Both the position numbers and the translations under genes were made by a program. Shown here piece by piece: positions 58,604 to 64,000 of a stretch of 64,000 nucleotides of DNA. The stretch is from CALJXB01 sp965225935 (lineage in GTDB: Bacteria; Pseudomonadota; Alphaproteobacteria; Kiloniellales; JAKSDN01): the NCBI GenBank assembly GCA_965225935.1, contig CBDDCC010000003.1, forward strand, positions 434,001 through 498,000. Direction: 5' to 3'. Under the pieces are notes generated by a model, which worked only from the letters and a program-made list of their open reading frames with translations, was not told where the DNA came from and searched no databases. How positions within the stretch are numbered: position 1 is the first letter of the stretch; every line of letters starts with the position of its first letter.

Positions 58604-59419
58604 TCAGGCGCTGCGCTCCTCCCTGTGGCGCATGCGGTGCACCAGGAAACCCAGATAGACCAGGATCAGCAGCAGCGCGGCGCCGCCCATGGTGAGCGAG
58701 CCCAGGGTGGGCACCATGGGCGTGTAGCCCGAGACCATCTTGGCGTAGAGCCATTCGGGCACGGTCTGGTCGGCCCCGGTCGAGAACAGCGAGAGCGGGA
58801 AGTTCCCCCATGAAAGCAGGAAGGCGAAGATCCCGCCCGAGACGATGCCCGGCGAGAGGATCGGCAGGGTGATCTCGCGCAGCACCTGCCAGCGCGAGGC
58901 GCCCATGTCGAAGGCCGCTTCCTCCAGCGCCGGGTCGAAACTGTAGACCTGGATCGACATGATCAGGGTGACGATGGGCACGATCCAGATCATGTGGGCG
59001 AAGACGGCGGTCTTCCAGGTGGGGATGATGCCGATATTGGAGAACCAGAGCAGCAGGGCCAGGCCGAGCACCGCCTGGGGAAAGAAGATCGGCAGCAGGA
59101 TGATCTTCTGGAACAGCTTGCGCCCCTTCCACTCGTAGCGGGCGAAGGCGAGGGCGCTGCAGAAGCCGAGCACCACCGAGAAGACGGTCACCATGACGGC
59201 GACGCTGAGGGAGGTGGCGATCAGGTCGCGCACCGAGAGGGACTCCATCGCCTTCCCGTACCAGCGGGTGTCCCAGGCCGTGATCGGGAAGCTGAAGTAT
59301 CGCTTCTTGGCGAAGGAAGCCAACACCACCGAGATCATGGGCAGGTAGAGGAAGGCGAGGATAGCGATCGTCCAGAGGACGATCAGCGGCTTCGCGACCG
59401 AGGGGCGGGAACTCGCCAT
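58604..59419 (-). CDS. Polyamine-type ABC transporter permease (PotC-like)
   Basis: The 271-residue protein has about six hydrophobic segments and the EAA loop DPALEEAAFDMGASRWQVLR of type I permeases. It is the last gene of the leftward PotABCD-type operon, 1 base from the stop of the PotB-like gene. Substrate is probably a polyamine or similar cationic amine. Confidence 0.92.
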   Translation of the reverse strand: MASSRPSVAKPLIVLWTIAILAFLYLPMISVVLASFAKKRYFSFPITAWDTRWYGKAMESLSVRDLIATSLSVAVMVTVFSVVLGFCSALAFARYEWKGRKLFQKIILLPIFFPQAVLGLALLLWFSNIGIIPTWKTAVFAHMIWIVPIVTLIMSIQVYSFDPALEEAAFDMGASRWQVLREITLPILSPGIVSGGIFAFLLSWGNFPLSLFSTGADQTVPEWLYAKMVSGYTPMVPTLGSLTMGGAALLLILVYLGFLVHRMRHREERSA

Positions 59420-59420
59420 G

Positions 59421-60296
59421 TCAGCGCCGCCCGATGATGCGGTCGAGGTCGATGCGCCGGAACAGCAAGAAGACCAGCACGCCCGAGAAAGCGATCAGCA
59501 TGACCGAGAGCACGGAGCCCTTGGGCCAGTTCTGAGCGAAGGTGAAGGCGGATTCGATGTCGTCGGCGATCATGACCACCGTCTGGCCGCCGAGGATCTT
59601 GGACTCGGCCAGCGAGCCGAGGGAGAGGATGAAGGTCAGCATGCAGCCGATGAGAACGCCCGGCATGGCGAGCGGCAGCTCCACCTCGCGGAAGATCTGG
59701 AGGCGCGAGGCGCCCAGGTCCGAGGCCGCTTCCTTCAAGGTGTCGGGCACCATGGAGAGCCCGATCACCAGGGGAAACAGCATGAAGGGCAGATAGACGT
59801 AGACCAGTCCCAGGACGATGGCCGGCACCGTGTAGAGAACGCTCGGGATGCTGACGCCGAAGAGGGCCTGCAAGGAGCCGTCGAGGATGCCGTTCTTCAG
59901 CAGGAAGAGCACCCAGCCGAACAGCCTGATGTTCTCGGAAATCAAGAGTGGCAGGGCCACCAGCACGGTCACCAGGTTGGCCCAGCGCCCGAACAGCTTG
60001 GCCATGCCGTAGGCGATGGGATAGCAGATCAGCAGCAGCAGCCCGACCGTCACGGTGGCGAGCGCGAAGGACCAGTAGAAGGAGATGTAGTAGCTGTCGG
60101 TCACCACCGACACGAAATTGGCGAGGGTCGGCGCCTGCAGCATGGAAAAGGTCTTGGGCGGCATGAAGCTGTAGACCAGCACGATGACCAGCGGCCCGGC
60201 GAAGCCGACCAGGAGGAAAAGCGTGGTCGGCAAGGCGGTCAGCACGCCCGGCTGGCGAATCCAGTCGCCGAGGGAACCGCGTGGGCGCGCGCTCAT
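59421..60296 (-). CDS. Polyamine-type ABC transporter permease (PotB-like)
   Basis: The 291-residue membrane protein has six hydrophobic segments and the loop VPDTLKEAASDLGASRLQIF. With the PotC-like protein it forms the membrane channel. It starts 10 bases after the ATPase gene's stop (60307). Confidence 0.92.
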   Translation of the reverse strand: MSARPRGSLGDWIRQPGVLTALPTTLFLLVGFAGPLVIVLVYSFMPPKTFSMLQAPTLANFVSVVTDSYYISFYWSFALATVTVGLLLLICYPIAYGMAKLFGRWANLVTVLVALPLLISENIRLFGWVLFLLKNGILDGSLQALFGVSIPSVLYTVPAIVLGLVYVYLPFMLFPLVIGLSMVPDTLKEAASDLGASRLQIFREVELPLAMPGVLIGCMLTFILSLGSLAESKILGGQTVVMIADDIESAFTFAQNWPKGSVLSVMLIAFSGVLVFLLFRRIDLDRIIGRR

Positions 60297-60306
60297 CCCG
60301 CCGCCC

Positions 60307-61387
60307 TCACTCGCTCACCAGGATGGAGTCCTCGGGCCGCCAGCCGATGGTCACGGTATCGCCCGGCTGACCTCGATAGGGCTCGTCCTGGAGCTGCTCG
60401 ACCAGCCACTGCACCTCGTCGCTTTCGATGCGCACCTGGTACTGTATGCGCGAGCCCAGCGCGTAGTCGTTGAAGAGCGTGCCTTCGATCCGATTGGCGA
60501 GGCCCTCCGCCGCCGCACCCATCTTCACCACCTCTGGGCGGATGATCAGGAAGCCGCGCCCGAAGCCGTCCAGGCTGCGCGCCACCTGATAGCTGCGCCC
60601 GTCGGAAAGGTTGCGCACGCTCGCCTCGCCGTCGCGCTCGACCTCGAGGGTGTTCACCTCGCCCATGAACTGGGCCACGAACTTGTTGCGGGGCTGGTTG
60701 TAGATCTCGCTGGGCGAGCCCACCTGGACGATCCGCCCGGCCTGCATGATGCCGATGCGGTCGCTCATCACCATGGCCTCCTCGAGGGAGTGGGTGATGT
60801 AGACGAAGGTCTTGCCGGTCTCCCGGTGGATGTCCTTCAGCTCCTTCTCCAGCGTCTTGCGCAGGCGGAAGTCGAGGGCCGAAAGGGGCTCGTCGAAGAA
60901 CAGGATCTCCGGATCGAAGGCCAGCGCCCGGGCGAGCGCGATACGCTGCTGCTCGCCGCCGGAACATTGCTGTACGGCCTTTTCGTAGTAGTCGCTGGGC
61001 AGATGGAGCAGCCGCAGCAGCTCCTCCGCCCGGGCGCGGCGCTGGCTCCGCTCGACGCCGGCGATCTTCAAGGGGAACTCGATGTTCTCGCCGACGCTCT
61101 TGTGGGGAAAGAGCGCCAGCGACTGGAACACCATGCAGGTCGGCCGCTTGTTGGCCGGGACCTCGTTGATGCGCTGGCCGCGCAGCTGGATTTCGCCGCT
61201 GGGTCGGCCTTTCCATGCCGACCAGCACGCGAATCATCGTTGTCTTGCCGCTGCCGGAGGGCCCGACGAGGGTGAAGAACTCGCCCTCAGCGATGTCCAG
61301 ATCCACCTCGGCGACGGCCGTGAAGTCGCCGAACTTCTTGACGATCTGGCTCAACCGCAGGATCGGACCCGATCCCACACCACTCAT
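60307..61387 (-). pseudogene. Polyamine-type ABC transporter ATP-binding protein (PotA-like), apparent +1 frameshift
   Basis: The N-terminal part (from ATG 61387) has Walker A GPSGSGKTTMIR in one frame; the rest (from about 61199 leftward) with QQCSGGEQQRIALARAL, LFFDEPLSALD and the PotA-type C-terminal TOBE-like region is in another frame. The shift occurs at 61199-61203, where a run of three Gs on the plus strand (ACCC on the gene strand) fits one extra C: the expected MERPTSGEIQL becomes MERPTQRRNPA. Either a disrupted gene or a sequence error; the rest is intact, and the importer needs this ATPase. Confidence 0.85.
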
Positions 61388-61439
61388 CGACCCATCCAGC
61401 CAACGGTTATGACGACATCAAAGAGCGACGGTCGGCGAC

Positions 61440-62597
61440 TCAGCCCTCGCGTTCCCGCTTGGCCGCGGAATAGATCTCGTACATCTCCGCGTAGTCGGGA
61501 TTGATGTCGTAGTCGGCGCTGTTGGCCATCTCCTCGTCGAGGGTATCCCACTGGATGGCGTCCAGCTCGTCCGCGTCGAAGGACGCCAAGACCTCCGGCT
61601 CGCCCATCTGGGTGACCGGATTGTAGGTGCCTTCGGCGAAGGCGACCTTCTTGGAGATGTCCGGGCGCTGCACGTAGGCCAGGAACTCCTCGGCCAGCGG
61701 CGAAGGATCGGGATTGTTCACCACCGAGGTGAGCTCGATCCAGACGATGCCGCCCTTGCCGTCCATGGGGCCCGAACGCGGGGTGATGCCGCGCACGTTG
61801 CCGGCGCCGTCGTAGCGCGCCGGCGAAGCCGTGTAGGTGCCGCCGGTGAAGTAGGCGTCGATCTCGCCGTTGATCAGCGCCAGGTTCATCTGCACCAGGT
61901 CGTCGGTCAGGTTCTTGGCCCCGTTGAAGACCTGCCGGGCCACGCCACTGAACTTCTCGATCTCCTCGGGCGAGTGCTTCTTGAAGGGATGCACATCGGC
62001 CGCCACGCACATGTGGTAGATGTTCCAGTTGTCGTAGGTCAGCACGCCGTAGCGACCCTTCATGCTGGGATCCAGGAACAGCTTGAAGCCCTGATCCTCC
62101 GCCATGTCGCGGGAGATCTTGTCGGTGTTGACCACGAAGTTGAACGGCCCGAAGCGCTGGGTCATGCCCAAGAGGTGCTCGCCCGACTTGTCCAGCGCCC
62201 ACTCGTAGGGCGGATGGAACTGGGGCAGCATCTTCTTCATCATGGGCTCGAAGCGGTCGCGCGGCAGGTCCTTGATCAGGCCCTCCGGCCACATCATCTC
62301 GCGCGCCCAGGGATTGTTGACGTTGATCAGGTCCCAGACGCTGGTCTCGCCGGCCCTCAGCCGGTTCACGGCGTCCGGGTCGGAGGTCAGGCCCTCGGCC
62401 CGCACCGTGGCATCGAACTCACGGCGGAAGGGGTCGAGCACGTCGTCCGAGTTGTAGCCTTCCCAGCAGTAGATGTTCAGCTCCTTGTCGCGCGCCGCCT
62501 GGGCCCGGCGCCCGAAAGCGCCGCCGAAGGCGAACGCGCCGGCCCAGAGGCCGGTCTGCTGCAAGAAGTTGCGCCGCGATGTCTTTCCCTGAAACAT
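61440..62597 (-). CDS. Polyamine-type ABC transporter substrate-binding protein (PotD-like)
   Basis: The 385-residue protein starts with a Tat-type signal (TSRRNFLQQTG) and then LNIYCWEGYNSDDVLDPFRR, the PotD/PotF opening. It would bind a polyamine or similar cation in the periplasm. First gene of the PotDABC-type operon, 52 bases before the ATPase gene. It could also bind an amino alcohol or its relative, given the neighbouring microcompartment, but this is speculation. Confidence 0.92.
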   Translation of the reverse strand: MFQGKTSRRNFLQQTGLWAGAFAFGGAFGRRAQAARDKELNIYCWEGYNSDDVLDPFRREFDATVRAEGLTSDPDAVNRLRAGETSVWDLINVNNPWAREMMWPEGLIKDLPRDRFEPMMKKMLPQFHPPYEWALDKSGEHLLGMTQRFGPFNFVVNTDKISRDMAEDQGFKLFLDPSMKGRYGVLTYDNWNIYHMCVAADVHPFKKHSPEEIEKFSGVARQVFNGAKNLTDDLVQMNLALINGEIDAYFTGGTYTASPARYDGAGNVRGITPRSGPMDGKGGIVWIELTSVVNNPDPSPLAEEFLAYVQRPDISKKVAFAEGTYNPVTQMGEPEVLASFDADELDAIQWDTLDEEMANSADYDINPDYAEMYEIYSAAKREREG

Positions 62598-63012
62598 GCC
62601 TAGTCTCCCAGCTGTTCTTGCTCTTGGAATACGAACGACCGATCGAGATCCACCCCCGGATCCGCCGCCTCTATCTCAGACCCGACAAAGCCCTGATTTC
62701 CTTCATATCTGAAGTACAGAGCCATTTCACCAGGGAATCCGCGCGACCTCAACGAGGAAACGCGGGAACGCCGGCTTGTGGCATCGGTCAGGGTCGTGAA
62801 AGGCGCATCTCGATCGATTGCCGCGCTCCCGGGCAACATGAGCGGTCTTGCAGGGGACCGCCGGTCCGACCGGCGCCAAGCCCCATGCCGTCTCCTGGCC
62901 ACTCTAGGAAGGCGGCGCACGAAGAACTTGACCGGTCCCGCGCAATTCTTGACATCGCCCCTCTAGACATCGCCCGGGCCGCACGCGTCCTCCGCCCGCA
63001 AAGGAAACGCCG
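62598..63012. other. Intergenic region
   Basis: 415 bases between the importer operon and the transporter gene, both leftward. It should hold the importer promoter. GACATCGCCC occurs twice, at 62951-62960 and 62966-62975. No convincing gene is seen. Confidence 0.45.
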
Positions 63013-64000
63013 TCATTCAGGCGCGGCAGCCAACTTCCCGGCGATTTGGCGTACCCCGTCGTAGCGCCACAAAATCGCGATCAGAGCCAGGGTCACGAGT
63101 GCGGAGGCGATGGCGACCAAGAAGGGCGCATGGAGATCGAGCCCCATGAGATCGCCGCCGATCACCGAGGTGATCCCGGCGCCCGAGGTCCAGAGGGCCG
63201 TGGAGACGCCCATCACCCAGCCCTGCTCGTCCTTGCCGACGCTCGCCGAGAAGAGGCTGAGCAGGGTTGCGTAGCCGACGGCGAAGGCGCCGGCCATGGG
63301 CACGATCGCCACGTAGACGAGGGCCGCGGCCGGCGCCACCACGATCAGCAAGGAGGAGAGCGCCATGATGCCGGCCGCGCCCGCGACGATGGTCCGCTTC
63401 GAGAAGCGCTGGCCGATCGCCGACACCAGGAAGGCGCTCGAGAATGCCAGCACCGCGCCGGCCACGAGCATGGCCAGGCTGGTGCCGAGCGTCCCGACCT
63501 GGAAGCGGCTCGAGAGATAGTTGTCCACGAACACGTAGAAGGTGTTCCAAACGAACATGAAAAAGAAGAAGGCGGCCGAGATCCTGAGCACCGTCGGGTA
63601 ACTCGCCACCTTCCAAAGCAGGAGGAAGACCTCTAGCGGCCCGACCCGCAGCGGCGCGCGCGCCTCGAGCTTCTCCTGGTAGAAGCAGGCGACCAGGATG
63701 AAGGCCACGATCACGAGGCCCAGGGCGGTGTAGAAGGGCAGGCTCAGCGACGCGAAGCCTCCGAGCAGCTCCTGGTCCGTCAGCAGGCCGGCGATCAGCG
63801 GACCGGCGAGCAGGCCGATGCTGAAGGCGGACACGATGTAGCCCAGGTTCCGCGTCTTCTCGGCGTCATCGCGGCTGAGGTCGGTCATGGCCGCCTGGGC
63901 AATCGGCTGGTTGCCGGACGTGAAACCAGTGACGACCCGGCCAAGCAGCAGCAGCCAGAAGCTGCCGACGGCGAGCGCCAGGATCGTCAGAAGATAGCCG
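63013..64000 (-). CDS. MFS transporter (N-terminus beyond window)
   Basis: The frame is open from the right window edge to a stop at 63013; translation of the edge region gives GYLLTILALAVGSFWLLLLG followed by GRVVTGFTSGNQPIAQAAMT, a typical major facilitator motif (G-R-x-x-x-G loop), then around eight or nine further hydrophobic segments. It is a multi-pass inner-membrane transporter, drug/sugar type undecided. The apparent ATG at 63888 is internal. Confidence 0.87.
   Translation of the reverse strand, partial: GYLLTILALAVGSFWLLLLGRVVTGFTSGNQPIAQAAMTDLSRDDAEKTRNLGYIVSAFSIGLLAGPLIAGLLTDQELLGGFASLSLPFYTALGLVIVAFILVACFYQEKLEARAPLRVGPLEVFLLLWKVASYPTVLRISAAFFFFMFVWNTFYVFVDNYLSSRFQVGTLGTSLAMLVAGAVLAFSSAFLVSAIGQRFSKRTIVAGAAGIMALSSLLIVVAPAAALVYVAIVPMAGAFAVGYATLLSLFSASVGKDEQGWVMGVSTALWTSGAGITSVIGGDLMGLDLHAPFLVAIASALVTLALIAILWRYDGVRQIAGKLAAAPE

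Noticed and set aside
1..64000. tRNA, rRNA, integrase or insertion-sequence genes
   Set aside because: None was recognised in reading either strand; no transposase or integrase motif was seen, although a structure-based tRNA scan could not be run.

Overview
The window is GC-rich, densely packed bacterial DNA with overlapping start and stop codons and many GTG starts. Its gene families (GcvA-type LysR, GlxA-type regulators, SCO/DUF2946, FYDLN zinc-ribbon protein, DUF2325, several ABC importers for nitrogen compounds) suggest an environmental heterotrophic alphaproteobacterium, perhaps of the Rhodospirillales. That placement is inference from gene content; no rRNA or tRNA gene was seen.

Layout. 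1-11.7 kb: metabolic singletons, including an oxygenase reductase, a UDP-glucuronate decarboxylase, a PPK2 kinase, an exported chorismate mutase and a 6-S-cysteinyl-FMN/4Fe-4S amine dehydrogenase whose active-site residues resemble histamine dehydrogenase. 11.7-12.0 kb: a 284-bp non-coding element with 26-bp terminal inverted repeats. 12-14.6 kb: a copper-type group (outer-membrane barrel, DUF2946, SCO). 14.6-19.3 kb: a compact five-gene leftward operon (HpaB-like flavin monooxygenase, RidA, PhyH-like dioxygenase, DUF1028, M20 deacylase) that looks catabolic. 19.5-28.8 kb: thiol-redox proteins, GST, GNAT, serine hydrolase, a haem-c-type chemoreceptor and small proteins. 29-32.6 kb: an iron-handling region (DUF2325 protein, bfd, bfr) with Fur-like and palindromic operator candidates. 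32.6-46.8 kb: a Rieske oxygenase and a hydroxyacid dehydrogenase beside a LysR gene, a polar amino acid ABC importer with a divergent GlxA-type regulator, and assorted enzymes.

46.9-62.6 kb holds the most distinctive system: a bacterial microcompartment locus. On the plus strand lie a class III aminotransferase-fold enzyme and an APH-fold kinase. On the minus strand lie a CoA-acylating aldehyde dehydrogenase, two tandem-domain shell proteins (BMC-T), one BMC-H, one BMC-P and a BMC-associated protein. A divergent AraC-type regulator stands at the operon head. Kinase plus PLP phospho-lyase plus acylating aldehyde dehydrogenase in one shell matches the RMM/aminoacetone-utilization type known from Mycobacterium smegmatis, in which a 1-amino-2-propanol-like amino alcohol is phosphorylated, converted to an aldehyde and oxidised to acyl-CoA. 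The enzyme and shell halves are separated by a hypothetical gene, a RidA gene and a lower-GC DUF3800 gene. An orphan betaine-type binding protein on the left and a PotABCD-type importer (with an apparent frameshift in its ATPase gene) on the right could supply substrate.

The window opens inside an endonuclease/exonuclease/phosphatase-family gene and ends inside an MFS transporter gene.
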